DNA of 64,000 bases, taken from assembly GCA_028687375.1 (NCBI GenBank), contig JAQUAG010000004.1:58338-122337 (forward strand), read 5' to 3'. Made by a program: the position numbers and the translations under genes. The notes under the pieces were generated by a model that was not told the DNA's origin, made no database searches, and worked only from the letters and a program-made list of their open reading frames with translations. The DNA is from Arcobacteraceae bacterium. GTDB lineage: Bacteria > Campylobacterota > Campylobacteria > Campylobacterales > Arcobacteraceae. This document shows positions 1-9,562 of this stretch, piece after piece; the stretch's first letter is position 1; every line of letters begins with the position of its first letter.

Positions 1-1
1 A

Positions 2-634
2 AACAATCTCAAAGTTGAAATAACTACAACGGGTTATTTTTTAAAAAATTTCCCATTAGAGTTATTTTTACATCCTACTATCAGACAAATCAATTTTTCA
101 CTCAATAGTTACAATAAAAATGAGATGAAAGTCACACTACTTGAGTATCTTGAACCTATGTTTAATCTTTGTAAACTGAAACTTGAACAAAAAATTCATA
201 GTTTTATCAATTTTAGATTATGGAATTTAGATGAAGATAAAAGTGAAGATAATTTCAATCAAATGGTTATACATTTTTTGGAAACTCATTTTAATATCAA
301 TTTAGGAAATATTGATTATCAAAAATCAATACGATTAGAAAATCAAATTTTGCTTGATTTTGATACTTATTTTGAATGGCCATCACTCAACTCAGATCAT
401 ATTAGCGATGGTTTTTGCTATGGACTTAGTTCCCATATTGGAATTCTCAGTAATGGAACTGTAGTACCTTGTTGTCTTGATGGTTATGGAGTGATAAATC
501 TTGGAAATATATATGAAAATAGCCTCACTTCAATACTTCAGAGTAAAAAATCACAAAATATAATTGAAAATTTTAAAAATCATATTGCTTGTGAAGAGCT
601 ATGTCAAAAATGTACCTTTAAAACACGATTTTAA
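2..634 (+). CDS. Radical SAM/SPASM domain protein, C-terminal part
   Basis: The reading frame is open from the first full codon of the window, so the start lies upstream and only about 210 C-terminal residues are present. An internal ATG at 125 exists, but the open frame before it shows this is not the real start. The end carries a SPASM-like cysteine cluster: a VPCCLDG motif after a GTV strand, then CEELCQKC close to the C-terminus. This arrangement binds auxiliary Fe-S clusters in SPASM radical SAM enzymes (established for the family). The radical SAM CxxxCxxC core is outside the window, so the substrate cannot be inferred. A cofactor or peptide-modifying enzyme is likely, but this is inference. 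Confidence 0.75.
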   Translation, partial: NNLKVEITTTGYFLKNFPLELFLHPTIRQINFSLNSYNKNEMKVTLLEYLEPMFNLCKLKLEQKIHSFINFRLWNLDEDKSEDNFNQMVIHFLETHFNINLGNIDYQKSIRLENQILLDFDTYFEWPSLNSDHISDGFCYGLSSHIGILSNGTVVPCCLDGYGVINLGNIYENSLTSILQSKKSQNIIENFKNHIACEELCQKCTFKTRF

Positions 635-667
635 GTTTTTAATATTTATCAATTCAAAACAATATTT

Positions 668-679
668 TAAGCTATACTT
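668..679 (+). promoter_or_regulatory. Possible -10 element upstream of rpmB
   Basis: TATACT preceded by AAGC in a T-rich context about 65 bp before rpmB. A second candidate, TTATAC, lies at about 724-729, only about 15 bp before the ATG. Campylobacterota sigma-70 promoters rely on an extended -10 and T-rich upstream DNA, so either could serve. Confidence 0.35.
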
Positions 680-743
680 TAATTATTTTTAAGTACACTT
701 GCGAAAATTTTTTAATCGATAGATTATACAAAAAGGGAACAAT

Positions 744-932
744 ATGGCAAGAAGATGTATGATATCTGGAAAAGGTCCAATGAGCGGAAACAATGTAAGT
801 CATGCTAAAAACAAAACTAAAAGAAGATTTTTACCAAACTTAAGAAGTGTTAGAATACAACTTGAAGATGGAACTTCTACAAAAATTAGAATTTGTGCAA
901 AAGAATTAAGAACTTTAAAGAAAAATTCTTAG
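744..932 (+). CDS. rpmB: 50S ribosomal protein L28
   Basis: Component of the large ribosomal subunit. The 62-residue product begins [12 protein letters not shown] and has the L28 features of a basic N-terminus, an NNVSHA segment, and a central TKRRFLPNL segment. Length is normal for bacterial L28. The start is set by an AAAGGGAAC ribosome binding site just upstream. It is transcribed alone: a strong intrinsic terminator follows at once, and no rpmG is adjacent, unlike the rpmB-rpmG pair of many bacteria. Recognition is unambiguous. Confidence 0.97.
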   Translation: MARRCMISGKGPMSGNNVSHAKNKTKRRFLPNLRSVRIQLEDGTSTKIRICAKELRTLKKNS

Positions 933-951
933 TCTTTATTTAGATGATATA

Positions 952-987
952 AAAGGTGTGTTGCTCTTTGCAATGCACCTTTTTTTA
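952..987 (+). terminator. Intrinsic terminator after rpmB
   Basis: Stem AAGGTGTGTTGC / GCAATGCACCTT (two G-T wobbles), loop TCTTT, followed by seven T residues. Confidence 0.9.
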
Positions 988-1011
988 TTGTTAAAATTGT
1001 AACTTTTTTAA

Positions 1012-1020
1012 GATAAAATA
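1012..1020 (+). promoter_or_regulatory. Possible -10 element of argJ
   Basis: GATAAAAT after a T-rich tract, about 35 bp before the argJ ATG. An AAGGAG ribosome binding site lies between them. Confidence 0.35.
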
Positions 1021-1053
1021 AAAAAGTAAAATAATATGAAGGAGTAATATAGA

Positions 1054-2241
1054 ATGTTTAGTATATTTCCAATTAAAGGTTATATTAGTGATATTGATGG
1101 ATTTTATTGTGATGGGATAAGTGCTGGATTAAAAGCAAATAATAAGCTTGATATTGGATTTATCTATAGTGATGTGATGTGTGAAGTTAATGCAATTTTT
1201 ACTAAAAATAAATTTCAAGCTGCCCCACTTAGACATTTTTTAAACAAAGGTGATAAAAGTTCAAACTTTGTACTTATCAATTCAAGAAATGCAAATGCTA
1301 TGACTGGGCAAGCAGGTATCAATGATATTGATGAGTTATTTGGTGAATTAGAAAAAACTCTTCCAAATATCAAAAATCCAATTATGAGTAGTACTGGAGT
1401 GATTGGAGTAAGACTTCCTAAAGAGAAAATTCTAGAAGGTGCAAAAACTTTTAATCTTAAAAATCAAAATGGAGAAAATTTAACTCATGCAATTATGACA
1501 ACAGATAGCTATCCAAAAAGTTGCCTTTATGAGGTAAAACTTGAAGATGGATCTTTATTTAAAATTGGAGCAGTTGCAAAAGGTGCTGGGATGATAAATC
1601 CAAATTTAGCAACTATGCTTTGCTTTATTTGTACAGATGCAGCTGTTCCAAAAGAAGATATGCAAGAGGCTCTTTTAGAAAATGCTCACACAACTTTTAA
1701 TGCTATTAGCGTTGATGGAGACACTTCGACAAATGATACTGTTTTGCTTTTAGCAAATAAAAAAGCTAATTGTTATGATAAAAAAGCTTTTAAAGAGGCA
1801 TTACGACTTGTGATGAATGATATGGCTATGTTAATGGTAGCTGATGGCGAGGGTGCTAAAAAAGCTGTTGGATTTGAAGTTGTTGGAGCTTCTAGTGATG
1901 AAGAAGCAGAATTAATCGCAAAAAATCTTTCAAATTCACTTTTAGTAAAAACTGCTTTATTTGGAGAAGATCCAAATTGGGGAAGAATCGCATCTACAAT
2001 TGGCGCTAGTGGAGCACAATGTGATGAAACTACACTTACTATCAGCTTTGAAAGTGTACTTGTGTATAACAAAGGTGAAATTTACTTTAATAAAGAAGTT
2101 GAGACAAAAGCAGCTGCAATTTTACAAAAACCATCATTTAGAATCATCTGTGACTTAGGACTAAATAATGGTAAATTTACAGCTTTTGGGTGTGATTTAG
2201 GGTATGAATATGTTAAAATTAATGCTGATTATAGAACTTAA
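1054..2241 (+). CDS. argJ: Bifunctional ornithine acetyltransferase / N-acetylglutamate synthase
   Basis: ArgJ transfers the acetyl group from N-acetylornithine to glutamate (cyclic arginine pathway) and in many bacteria also makes N-acetylglutamate from acetyl-CoA; it acts in the cytoplasm. The 395-residue length matches the family. The self-cleavage site is visible as NPNLATMLCF: precursors of this family cut between Ala and Thr, leaving Thr as nucleophile of the beta chain. The C-terminus YVKINADYRT is the conserved ArgJ end. An AAGGAG site precedes the ATG. No other arginine genes are adjacent, so regulation within an operon is not evident. A short in-frame open stretch follows the stop codon (separate entry). 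Confidence 0.96.
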   Translation: MFSIFPIKGYISDIDGFYCDGISAGLKANNKLDIGFIYSDVMCEVNAIFTKNKFQAAPLRHFLNKGDKSSNFVLINSRNANAMTGQAGINDIDELFGELEKTLPNIKNPIMSSTGVIGVRLPKEKILEGAKTFNLKNQNGENLTHAIMTTDSYPKSCLYEVKLEDGSLFKIGAVAKGAGMINPNLATMLCFICTDAAVPKEDMQEALLENAHTTFNAISVDGDTSTNDTVLLLANKKANCYDKKAFKEALRLVMNDMAMLMVADGEGAKKAVGFEVVGASSDEEAELIAKNLSNSLLVKTALFGEDPNWGRIASTIGASGAQCDETTLTISFESVLVYNKGEIYFNKEVETKAAAILQKPSFRIICDLGLNNGKFTAFGCDLGYEYVKINADYRT

Positions 2242-2376
2242 ATCCTATTAAAAAGAATATCTTTTTATACTCTTTTAAAACTTGTAATAGTGAGTGTTAT
2301 CTATTTATACACCATCAAAGAAAAAGATTTTAAAGATACAACAAAGCAACTATTAGCTAAAATACTAAAAAATTAA
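2242..2376 (+). other. Short open frame directly after the argJ stop, start unclear
   Basis: In the same frame as argJ and immediately after its TAA, 44 sense codons run to the next TAA. The predicted peptide has a hydrophobic stretch (LLKLVIVSVIYLY) followed by a Lys-rich tail ending AKILKN, like a single-span small membrane protein. There is no ATG in frame; the only plausible start is GTG at 2290, without a clear ribosome binding site. It could be a small membrane protein with an unusual start, a decayed gene, a read-through extension of ArgJ, or chance. Confidence 0.25.
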
Positions 2377-2390
2377 CAAAAGGATGAAAA

Positions 2391-2618
2391 ATGTTTCACG
2401 AATATAGAGATATCGTAACAGAATTAAAAACTTCAAATGCACATTTTAGAAAAATTTTTGATGAGCACAATGACTTACATGACCAATTAGAAAAAGCTGA
2501 AGCTGGTGGGATGGATCACATCGACCACATCGAAATTGAAAGAATGAAAAAAGCTAAATTAAAACTTAAAGATGAAGCTTATGCAATGATTATGGATTAT
2601 AAACACAATCAACAATAA
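2391..2618 (+). CDS. YdcH family (DUF465) small coiled-coil protein
   Basis: A 75-residue, highly charged, alpha-helical protein. It has the DUF465 pattern: a helix around HFRKIFDEHNDLHDQLEKAE, then an ERMKKAKLKLKDEAYAMI helix with the typical KxKLxLKDE run. Members such as E. coli YdcH are abundant but functionally uncharacterised. An AAAGGATG site precedes the ATG. It appears monocistronic, with a strong terminator after it. Family assignment is firm; function is not known. Confidence 0.85.
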   Translation: MFHEYRDIVTELKTSNAHFRKIFDEHNDLHDQLEKAEAGGMDHIDHIEIERMKKAKLKLKDEAYAMIMDYKHNQQ

Positions 2619-2635
2619 TTCTTATTTTATTGTTT

Positions 2636-2672
2636 AAAAAGGTTAAGATAAATTATCTTAACCTTTTTTTTT
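2636..2672 (+). terminator. Intrinsic terminator after the YdcH-like gene
   Basis: Near-perfect stem AAGGTTAAGATAA / TTATCTTAACCTT with a very short loop, followed by a run of T. It separates the YdcH-like gene from gyrA. Confidence 0.92.
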
Positions 2673-2734
2673 GGGTTTTTTAGATAAACTCCAAACAAAT
2701 TTTTTAAAAGTTTCTCTTGAAAGGCAAATTAACT

Positions 2735-5305
2735 ATGGATAATCTTTTCCAATCACAAGATATTAGAGATATCAAAATTGAAGATTCAGTAAAAGCATCA
2801 TACCTTGACTACTCAATGAGTGTAATCATAGGTAGAGCGCTTCCTGATTCTAGGGATGGTTTAAAACCAGTTCACAGAAGAATACTCTACGCAATGAATG
2901 AGCTAAACCTTAGTTCTCGAGCTCCTTACAAAAAATCAGCAAGAATTGTTGGAGATGTTATTGGTAAATATCACCCACATGGTGATAATTCTGTTTATGA
3001 TGCACTTGTAAGAATGGCACAAGATTTCTCCATGAGAACACCACTTGTCGATGGTCAAGGAAACTTCGGTTCTGTTGATGGTGATAGTGCGGCAGCTATG
3101 AGATATACAGAAGCTAGAATGACTAAAATTAGTGAAGATATCTTAAGAGATATCGATAAAGATACTGTTAACTTTATCCCAACATACGATGATGCTGGGA
3201 AAGAACCATCAGTTTTACCTACAAGAATACCATCTTTACTTATTAATGGAAGTGAAGGTATTGCTGTTGGTATGGCTACAAAAATCCCTCCACACAATCC
3301 AACAGAAGTGATGAACGCCCTACTGCATATGGTAGAAAATCCAAAAGCAACTGCTGAAGATTTAATGGCATTTATTCAAGGTCCAGATTTTCCAACTGGT
3401 GGAACGATATTTGGTCGAAGAGGTATCATAGATGCTTATACGACTGGAAGAGGAAGAGTACGAGTTCGAGCAAAACATCATATTGAAATCAAAAATAAAA
3501 AAGATATCATCGTAATAGATGAACTTCCTTATCAAGTAAATAAAGCAAGATTAGTTGAGCAAATTGCAACTTTAGCCAAAGATAAAATGCTTGAGGGTGT
3601 AAGTGAAGTTAGAGATGAATCTGATAGAGATGGGATGAGAGTTGTCATTGAACTTAAAAAAGAGGCAATGGCTGAAATCGTTTTAAATAACCTTTACAAA
3701 ACAACACCAATGCAGATAACTTTTGGAACAATTATGTTAGCTGTCCATAACAAAGAGCCTAGAATTTTTACACTTCCTGAAGTTTTAACTGTATTTTTAA
3801 ATCACAGAAAAACAGTCATTATTAGACGAACTATCTTTGATCTTGAAAAGGCAAAAGCAAGAGCTCATATCTTAGAGGGATTAAAAATAGCTCTTGATAA
3901 TATTGATGAAGTTGTAAGAATTATTAGAGCGAGTTCAAATGATCAAGAAGCAAGAGAAAGCTTAATGGCAACTTTTGGTCTTTCACAGATTCAATCTCAA
4001 GCTATTCTTGATATGAGACTTGGAAGATTAACTGGACTTCAAAGAGAAAAATTAGAAGCTGAATTAAAAGAGCTTTTATTACTTATTGAAGAACTTGAAT
4101 CTATTTTAAAATCTGAAGATAAGCTTAACATAATCATCAAAGAAGAGTTAGAAGAAACAAAAGAAAAATATACAGATGTAAGAAGAACTGAGATTGAAGA
4201 TAGTTATGATGATATCGATATCGAAGACCTTATTCCAAATGAGCCAATGGTTGTTACAATTACACATAATGGATATGTAAAAAGAGTTCCAATCAAAGCT
4301 TATGAAATGCAAAGACGTGGTGGAAAAGGTAAAATCGCAGTAACTACTCACGATGATGACTTTATAGAAAGATTCTTTGTAAGTAATACTCACGATACAC
4401 TTATGTTTGTTACAAATCTTGGGCAACTATACTGGTTAAAAGTATATAAAATACCTGAAGGTAGTAGAATTGCAAAAGGGAAAGCGGTAGTTAATCTTAT
4501 CAATTTAAGAGAAGATGAAAAAATTATGGCAATTATCCCTACAAGTGATTTTGATGATAGTAAATCTTTAGCATTCTTTACAAAATATGGAATTGTTAAA
4601 CGAACACTATTAAGTGAATTCAGCAATATCAGAAGTAATGGTGTAAGAGCTATTGTCCTTGATGACGAAGATGAAGTTATCACAGCTCAAATTACACTTC
4701 CCGAATCAAAATACTTAATGATTTTTACAGCTCTTGGGCAAGTTATTAGGTTTGAAACTGAAAAAACTAGAACACAAGGAAGAACAACAAGAGGAGTTAG
4801 AGGTATCAAATTTAAAGACCCTAAAGATTATGTTGTTGATGCTGAAGTTGTAGAAAATGAAGGGCAAGAGCTTTTAACTGTAAGTGAAAGTGGTGTTGGG
4901 AAAAGAACAACAGTTGAAGAGTACAGAATTACAAATAGAGCTGGAAGTGGTGTTATATCTATGAAACTTTCTCCAAAAACAGGAAAAACTGTTGTTGGAA
5001 ATGTTATCGTTGATGAAAACCAAGATTTAATGGCACTTACAAGTGTTGGAAAAATGATAAGAGTTGATATGCAAACTATTAGAAAAGCTGGTAGAAATAC
5101 AAGTGGAGTAAATATAGTTGATGTTGATAAAGGGGATAGAGTTGTAAGTATTGCAAAATGTCCTAAAGAGAAAGAAGATGAACTTGATATAGAAGATGCA
5201 CAAGATATGGTAAACAGTAGTGGTGATAATATTATTGAAGATATTGTTGCTCCTTCTAGCCAAGAGCTAAATTTATTAAATATTAACGGAGATGATGAGG
5301 AATGA
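2735..5305 (+). CDS. gyrA: DNA gyrase subunit A
   Basis: The breakage-reunion subunit of the A2B2 enzyme that introduces negative supercoils. I start at the ATG at 2735 ([10 protein letters not shown]), 10 nt after an AAAGG site, rather than an upstream TTG; this gives 856 residues. The N-terminal [17 protein letters not shown] block is diagnostic. The active-site Tyr is Y124 (AAMRYTEAR). In the quinolone-determining region ([10 protein letters not shown]) Asn85 occupies the place of E. coli Ser83, and Asp89 matches Asp87. A GyrA-box (QRRGGKG) marks the DNA-wrapping C-terminal domain, so this is gyrase rather than ParC. The last codons overlap the asd start by 4 bp (ATGA), indicating translational coupling. 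Confidence 0.97.
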   Translation: MDNLFQSQDIRDIKIEDSVKASYLDYSMSVIIGRALPDSRDGLKPVHRRILYAMNELNLSSRAPYKKSARIVGDVIGKYHPHGDNSVYDALVRMAQDFSMRTPLVDGQGNFGSVDGDSAAAMRYTEARMTKISEDILRDIDKDTVNFIPTYDDAGKEPSVLPTRIPSLLINGSEGIAVGMATKIPPHNPTEVMNALLHMVENPKATAEDLMAFIQGPDFPTGGTIFGRRGIIDAYTTGRGRVRVRAKHHIEIKNKKDIIVIDELPYQVNKARLVEQIATLAKDKMLEGVSEVRDESDRDGMRVVIELKKEAMAEIVLNNLYKTTPMQITFGTIMLAVHNKEPRIFTLPEVLTVFLNHRKTVIIRRTIFDLEKAKARAHILEGLKIALDNIDEVVRIIRASSNDQEARESLMATFGLSQIQSQAILDMRLGRLTGLQREKLEAELKELLLLIEELESILKSEDKLNIIIKEELEETKEKYTDVRRTEIEDSYDDIDIEDLIPNEPMVVTITHNGYVKRVPIKAYEMQRRGGKGKIAVTTHDDDFIERFFVSNTHDTLMFVTNLGQLYWLKVYKIPEGSRIAKGKAVVNLINLREDEKIMAIIPTSDFDDSKSLAFFTKYGIVKRTLLSEFSNIRSNGVRAIVLDDEDEVITAQITLPESKYLMIFTALGQVIRFETEKTRTQGRTTRGVRGIKFKDPKDYVVDAEVVENEGQELLTVSESGVGKRTTVEEYRITNRAGSGVISMKLSPKTGKTVVGNVIVDENQDLMALTSVGKMIRVDMQTIRKAGRNTSGVNIVDVDKGDRVVSIAKCPKEKEDELDIEDAQDMVNSSGDNIIEDIVAPSSQELNLLNINGDDEE

Positions 5306-6339
5306 AAAAATATAATGTTGCTGTTGTAGGTGCTACTGGTGCTGTTGGTGAGGAATTATTTAGAATATTAGATGAGATGGATTTCCCAGTAGGAAATCTT
5401 CTTCCACTAGCAAGTGCTAGAAGTGTTGGTACAAACATCGAATTTGCTGGGAAAGAATACCCAGTTGTAGAACTTACTGAAACGGTATTTGAAGAAAATG
5501 ATGTTGATATTGCATTTTTTAGTGCTGGTGGAAGCATTAGTGCTAAATATGCTAAATATGCTGTTGAAGGTGGTGCTGTTGTTATTGATAACACTAGCCA
5601 TTTTAGAATGGATCCAACTATTCCATTAGTTGTTCCTGAAGTAAATCCTGAAGATATAGCTCTTTGGAGAGAATCTGGAATAATTGCAAATCCAAACTGT
5701 TCAACTATCCAAATGGTACAGGCACTTAAACCTCTTGATGATTTATATGGAATCGAAAGAGTTGATGTAAGTACTTACCAAGCGACAAGTGGAGCTGGTA
5801 AAAAGGGGATGGAAGAGTTAGTTTTACAAATGCAAGACTTTTTTGCATTTAGACTTGATGAGTCAAAAATTGAAGCTTTTGCACACCAAATAGCACTAAA
5901 TGTAATTCCACAAGTAGATAAAGCTATGCCTAGTGGATTTACAAAAGAGGAAGAAAAAATGGTGTATGAAACACAAAAAATTCTTCACAAAAATATCCAA
6001 GTTGCAGCAACTTGTGTAAGAGTTCCCGTTTTAAGAAGTCATAGTGAATCTATCACTGTAACATTTCCTGAACATATTGATGTAGATGTTGAAAGATGTA
6101 GAGAAGTTATCGAAAACTTTGAAAATGTAAAAGTTATAGATGACCTTCCAAATAGCCTTTATCCTATGCCTATAATTGCTACAGATACGGATTTTACTTA
6201 TGTTGGAAGACTTAGAAAAGATATTTACAAACAAAATGTATTACATTTTTTTAATGTAGCTGACCAAATTAGAGTTGGAGCTGCAACTAATGCGATTAGA
6301 ATTGCATTTAAATGGATTGAAATGGAGGGTGAGAAATGA
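5302..6339 (+). CDS. asd: Aspartate-semialdehyde dehydrogenase
   Basis: NADPH-dependent reduction of aspartyl phosphate to aspartate semialdehyde, the branch point to lysine/diaminopimelate, threonine and methionine. The N-terminus [13 protein letters not shown] is the Rossmann nucleotide-binding motif. The catalytic Cys is C133 in [10 protein letters not shown], and the substrate-binding region [11 protein letters not shown] is present. The 345-residue length is normal. It overlaps gyrA and the next gene by 4 bp each, so the whole run is probably one transcript. Confidence 0.96.
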   Translation: MKKYNVAVVGATGAVGEELFRILDEMDFPVGNLLPLASARSVGTNIEFAGKEYPVVELTETVFEENDVDIAFFSAGGSISAKYAKYAVEGGAVVIDNTSHFRMDPTIPLVVPEVNPEDIALWRESGIIANPNCSTIQMVQALKPLDDLYGIERVDVSTYQATSGAGKKGMEELVLQMQDFFAFRLDESKIEAFAHQIALNVIPQVDKAMPSGFTKEEEKMVYETQKILHKNIQVAATCVRVPVLRSHSESITVTFPEHIDVDVERCREVIENFENVKVIDDLPNSLYPMPIIATDTDFTYVGRLRKDIYKQNVLHFFNVADQIRVGAATNAIRIAFKWIEMEGEK

Positions 6340-6854
6340 TTGAAAGAATTTTTGAAAATGGTCTTTGGCAAAGTAGATTTATTGTTATTTTAGCAGTTAT
6401 TTTTGGACTTGTAGGTTCAATAGTATTATTTATAGTTGCTTCTATGGATATTTTCGGTGTTGCTAGTTATGCGTTTGAAACGATTTCAACTGGTGCTCAT
6501 CCTGAGCATTTTCATGAAGATATAGTTGCAGGTATTATAGGTGCAGTTGATTTATATCTGATTGCAGTTGTTATGCTTATATTTTCATTTGGTATCTATG
6601 AGCTTTTTATATCAAAAATAGATGCAGCTTGTAATGAAGAGGATGAAAACTGTAGTACTATTTTAGCTATCCATTCTCTTGATCAACTCAAAGATAAAAT
6701 AGCAAAAGTAATTGTAATGGTTTTGGTTGTAAGCTTTTTTCAAAAAGTATTACACACAAATTTTGCAACACCATTAGAGATGTTGTATTTTGCACTTTCA
6801 ATCACAGCACTTGCAGTTGGATTGTTTTTTCTTGGAAAAGTAGGTAAACACTAA
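6336..6854 (+). CDS. YqhA family (UPF0114) inner-membrane protein
   Basis: A 172-residue integral membrane protein. Hydrophobic segments are visible at about residues 14-37, 65-90, 124-140 and 148-168. The N-terminal ERIFENGLWQSRF followed by a long helix is the signature of the YqhA/UPF0114 family, whose function is unknown. It overlaps asd by 4 bp and shares one base with hemE, so it sits inside the operon. An acidic cytoplasmic or periplasmic loop (EEDENCST) separates the helices. Confidence 0.82.
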   Translation: MIERIFENGLWQSRFIVILAVIFGLVGSIVLFIVASMDIFGVASYAFETISTGAHPEHFHEDIVAGIIGAVDLYLIAVVMLIFSFGIYELFISKIDAACNEEDENCSTILAIHSLDQLKDKIAKVIVMVLVVSFFQKVLHTNFATPLEMLYFALSITALAVGLFFLGKVGKH

Positions 6855-7900
6855 TGGGTAAAATATTTGTAGATGCTTGTAAGGGGCTAGAAACACCTTA
6901 TACACCAGTTTGGATGATGAGACAAGCAGGAAGATACCTTCCTGAGTATATGGCTGTTCGAGCAAAAGCTGGTAATTTTTTAAACCTTTGTCACAATCCA
7001 GAACTAGCTGCTGAAGTTACAATTCAACCGCTTGATATTGTTGGTGTTGATGCGGCTATTTTATTTAGTGATATTTTGGTTATCCCAAATGAGATGGGGA
7101 TGAAACTAGAATTTTTAAAAGGGGAAGGTCCTGTATTTGAAAAACCAATAGTAACTGAAGCTGATGTAGATGCTTTAATTGGTGGGAAAGAGGCAAGTAG
7201 TAAACTTACTTATGTATATGATACTATTAAGCTTTTACGAAAACAATTAGATGAAAGAGGAGATGATATCGCTCTTATAGGTTTTACTGGTGCTCCTTGG
7301 ACACTTGCAACTTATATGATAGAAGGGCAAGGGACAAAAACATACAATATTTGTAAAAAAATGATGTACTCAAATCCTGCACTTTTACATAAAATTTTAG
7401 CAAAAGTGACAGAAGTTGTGAAGCTTTATATGGAAAAACAAATCCAATCTGGTATTGATGTTGTTCAAATATTTGACTCTTGGGCAGCAGCGATTGAGCC
7501 TTCAAAATACAATGAATTCTCTTGGAAATATATGGTAGAGATTGCTGATTATTTAAAATCAAAATATCCAGAAACTCCAATTATTATGTTCCCAAAAGGG
7601 GTAAGTGCATTTATTGAACAAGGTTTAGTGTATGGAAACTTTGATGTATTTGGTGTAGACTGGGGAACTCCAATGGCTATGGCTAAAGCAAAATTAGGGG
7701 ATAGATATGTTCTTCAAGGGAATATGGAACCTTGTAGATTATACTCTAAAGAGGAGACTACAAGATGTGTAGAAGCACTCCAAAATATTATGGGTGGAAA
7801 AAGACATATATTTAATCTAGGTCATGGGATTCTTCCAGATGTACCAGTTGAAAATGCGAAACACTTTGTAAGTGAATGTAAAAGGGTGAGCAAAAAATAG
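6854..7900 (+). CDS. hemE: Uroporphyrinogen decarboxylase
   Basis: Cytosolic cofactor-free enzyme that removes four carboxyl groups from uroporphyrinogen III to give coproporphyrinogen III in heme synthesis. The N-terminal signature TPVWMMRQAGRYLPEY contains the substrate-binding Arg residues, and IGFTGAPWTLATYM plus FNLGHGILPDVP are the other hallmark blocks. The 348-residue length is normal. The ATG overlaps the stop of the YqhA-like gene. No other heme genes are adjacent. Confidence 0.97.
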   Translation: MGKIFVDACKGLETPYTPVWMMRQAGRYLPEYMAVRAKAGNFLNLCHNPELAAEVTIQPLDIVGVDAAILFSDILVIPNEMGMKLEFLKGEGPVFEKPIVTEADVDALIGGKEASSKLTYVYDTIKLLRKQLDERGDDIALIGFTGAPWTLATYMIEGQGTKTYNICKKMMYSNPALLHKILAKVTEVVKLYMEKQIQSGIDVVQIFDSWAAAIEPSKYNEFSWKYMVEIADYLKSKYPETPIIMFPKGVSAFIEQGLVYGNFDVFGVDWGTPMAMAKAKLGDRYVLQGNMEPCRLYSKEETTRCVEALQNIMGGKRHIFNLGHGILPDVPVENAKHFVSECKRVSKK

Positions 7901-7903
7901 TTT

Positions 7904-8320
7904 ATGACTTTTTATAAACCTTTCAAGCAAGTGGTATTTCTATCACTTGCTTTTTTATTTTTGGGGTGTGAAGATAAAAAGTATTTCACTCAAACGTATG
8001 ATGAGAAACTTTTAAAACAAAAAACAACTTGCCTACAACTGAAACTAACACCCTATTCTAGTGCAGTTTATAATGGTGTGAAAGATTTATACCCATTTAG
8101 CCAAAATTGTCAAAGAATCTTAGAGATACGATACAAAACAAAAATAGCTTGCAATAGCCCGTACAATACAAATACAAGTTTTAATAGTTTTATTGAACTC
8201 AATTTATTAGATCAAGATAAACTGATATATACGGTGTACAAAGACTTAAAAGATGATGATGATATTATCAAAGAGATAAAGAAAGGATATGATTTTTTAT
8301 GGAAACAAACAAACCACTAA
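7904..8320 (+). CDS. Putative lipoprotein of unknown function
   Basis: A 138-residue product with a lipoprotein signal: basic start (FYKPFKQ), hydrophobic core (VVFLSLAFLFL) and lipobox LFLGC with the acylated Cys at residue 22. Asp24 at +3 gives the CED context. The mature part has three further Cys residues and an acidic DDDD run near the end, but no domain I recognise. It starts 3 bp after hemE and its end overlaps the next gene by 22 bp in a different frame, so it is translated with its neighbours. Confidence 0.65.
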   Translation: MTFYKPFKQVVFLSLAFLFLGCEDKKYFTQTYDEKLLKQKTTCLQLKLTPYSSAVYNGVKDLYPFSQNCQRILEIRYKTKIACNSPYNTNTSFNSFIELNLLDQDKLIYTVYKDLKDDDDIIKEIKKGYDFLWKQTNH

Positions 8321-9219
8321 CTTTTGGTCCAGTCAATTCAAGACGGTTTGGGATAAGTCTTGGAATTGACCTCTCCCCTACCCATAAACAGTGTAATTTT
8401 GATTGTTTGTATTGTGAACTAGAGAAACAAAAAACTGTTCCTATCCAAACAGACTCAATTGGTGTTGATAATTATATTGTCGCTGTACAAGAAGCCCTTC
8501 TAAAATATCCAGAGATAGAAGTGATAACAATAACAGCAAATGGTGAGCCAACAATGTATCCATATCTTGATGAACTTGTAGAGAAACTAGAGAGTATCAA
8601 AAAAAATAAAAAACTGTTGATACTTTCAAACTCTTCACTTATCTCAAATCAAAAGATATCTCATACTTTACATAAAATAGATATTGTTAAACTTTCACTA
8701 GATTGTGCTACAAAAGAGTGCTTTGCTAAACTTGATAGACTCGATAGCAGTATCAACTTTCAAGATATTATAGATGGTATGATTGCCTTTTCAAAAACAT
8801 TTCAAAACGAACTTGTGATAGAGGTATTATTTGTGGACACTATCAACAATAAACAATCTGAAATAGAGAAGATTTACACTATTTTACAGCATATAAACCC
8901 TACAAGAGTTGATATTGGGACAATAGATAGACCACCAGCATACGATGTAAAACCGATAAGTTATGGAGAATTAGAAAAAATTGCTCACACATTTGAAGGG
9001 CTAAATGTTACTATAGCCCATCGGCATAAAATAAAACTCTCAAAAAATTTAAACGAAATTGAGATTTTAAATCTTTTAGAGAAACGACCACAAACACAAG
9101 AGGATTTGGAAAATCTTTTAGATGAGAATTCTTTAAATACATTTCATAATCTTTTAGAAAATAACTGTGTTACAGTCCGAAATCAAGCAGGAGTCCTTTT
9201 TTATGGAAAATCAAAATAA
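8299..9219 (+). CDS. Radical SAM protein (COG0731-like)
   Basis: A 306-residue radical SAM enzyme. The cluster-binding motif CNFDCLYCE lies at about residues 34-42, preceded by FGPVNSRRFGISLGIDLSP, a start typical of the COG0731 Fe-S oxidoreductases. The SAM-binding ITANGEPTMYP (GGE-like) motif follows. The C-terminal 60 residues look like a small winged-helix (LNLLEKRPQTQEDLENLL). Substrate unknown. An AAAGGA site about 11 nt upstream supports the start inside the preceding gene. Confidence 0.8.
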   Translation: METNKPLTFGPVNSRRFGISLGIDLSPTHKQCNFDCLYCELEKQKTVPIQTDSIGVDNYIVAVQEALLKYPEIEVITITANGEPTMYPYLDELVEKLESIKKNKKLLILSNSSLISNQKISHTLHKIDIVKLSLDCATKECFAKLDRLDSSINFQDIIDGMIAFSKTFQNELVIEVLFVDTINNKQSEIEKIYTILQHINPTRVDIGTIDRPPAYDVKPISYGELEKIAHTFEGLNVTIAHRHKIKLSKNLNEIEILNLLEKRPQTQEDLENLLDENSLNTFHNLLENNCVTVRNQAGVLFYGKSK

Positions 9220-9379
9220 AGAATGTAGAAACTGTCATTCTGAAGTGACCAAAGGGGTAGGAAGATGTCCATATTGTGGGATTTTAAATCCAACAATAGA
9301 GTTAAAAGATATTTTTAAAACAATCTTTTGGGTACTTTTCATCATGGCTATTGTTACCTATTTACTACCAAAAAGTTAA
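9203..9379 (+). CDS. Small zinc-ribbon membrane protein
   Basis: I choose the ATG at 9203, with AGGAG about 9 nt before it, giving 58 residues. Two CxxC knuckles (CRNC and CPYC, 15 residues apart) form a zinc-ribbon. They are followed by one transmembrane helix (IFWVLFIMAIVTYLL) and a short PKS tail. The start overlaps the end of the radical SAM gene by 17 bp. Role unknown; the layout resembles zinc-ribbon membrane anchors. Confidence 0.7.
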   Translation: MENQNKECRNCHSEVTKGVGRCPYCGILNPTIELKDIFKTIFWVLFIMAIVTYLLPKS

Positions 9380-9465
9380 GTATTGTTTCTTTTTTGGTAA
9401 TAAATCTCAAAATATTTACCTAAATTTAATGATTACAATTTTTTTTGGTGTAAATTTTAATTTTT

Positions 9466-9475
9466 ATGCTACAAT
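9466..9475 (+). promoter_or_regulatory. Probable promoter -10 of the RRM gene
   Basis: Extended -10 ATGCTACAAT after a long T-rich stretch. It leaves an untranslated leader of roughly 80 nt before the ATG at 9563. Confidence 0.45.
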
Positions 9476-9562
9476 ACTCGCACTAGTATTAATGATATAT
9501 GGCTACCGTTTACAGTAAGTGTATAATCAGTGATAACTAAAGAGAAAAAAAGGAAGAAGATT

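Noticed and set aside
2717..2734. Upstream TTG start for gyrA
   Set aside because: It would overlap the AAAGG ribosome binding site that serves the ATG at 2735, and the added residues are not typical of GyrA.
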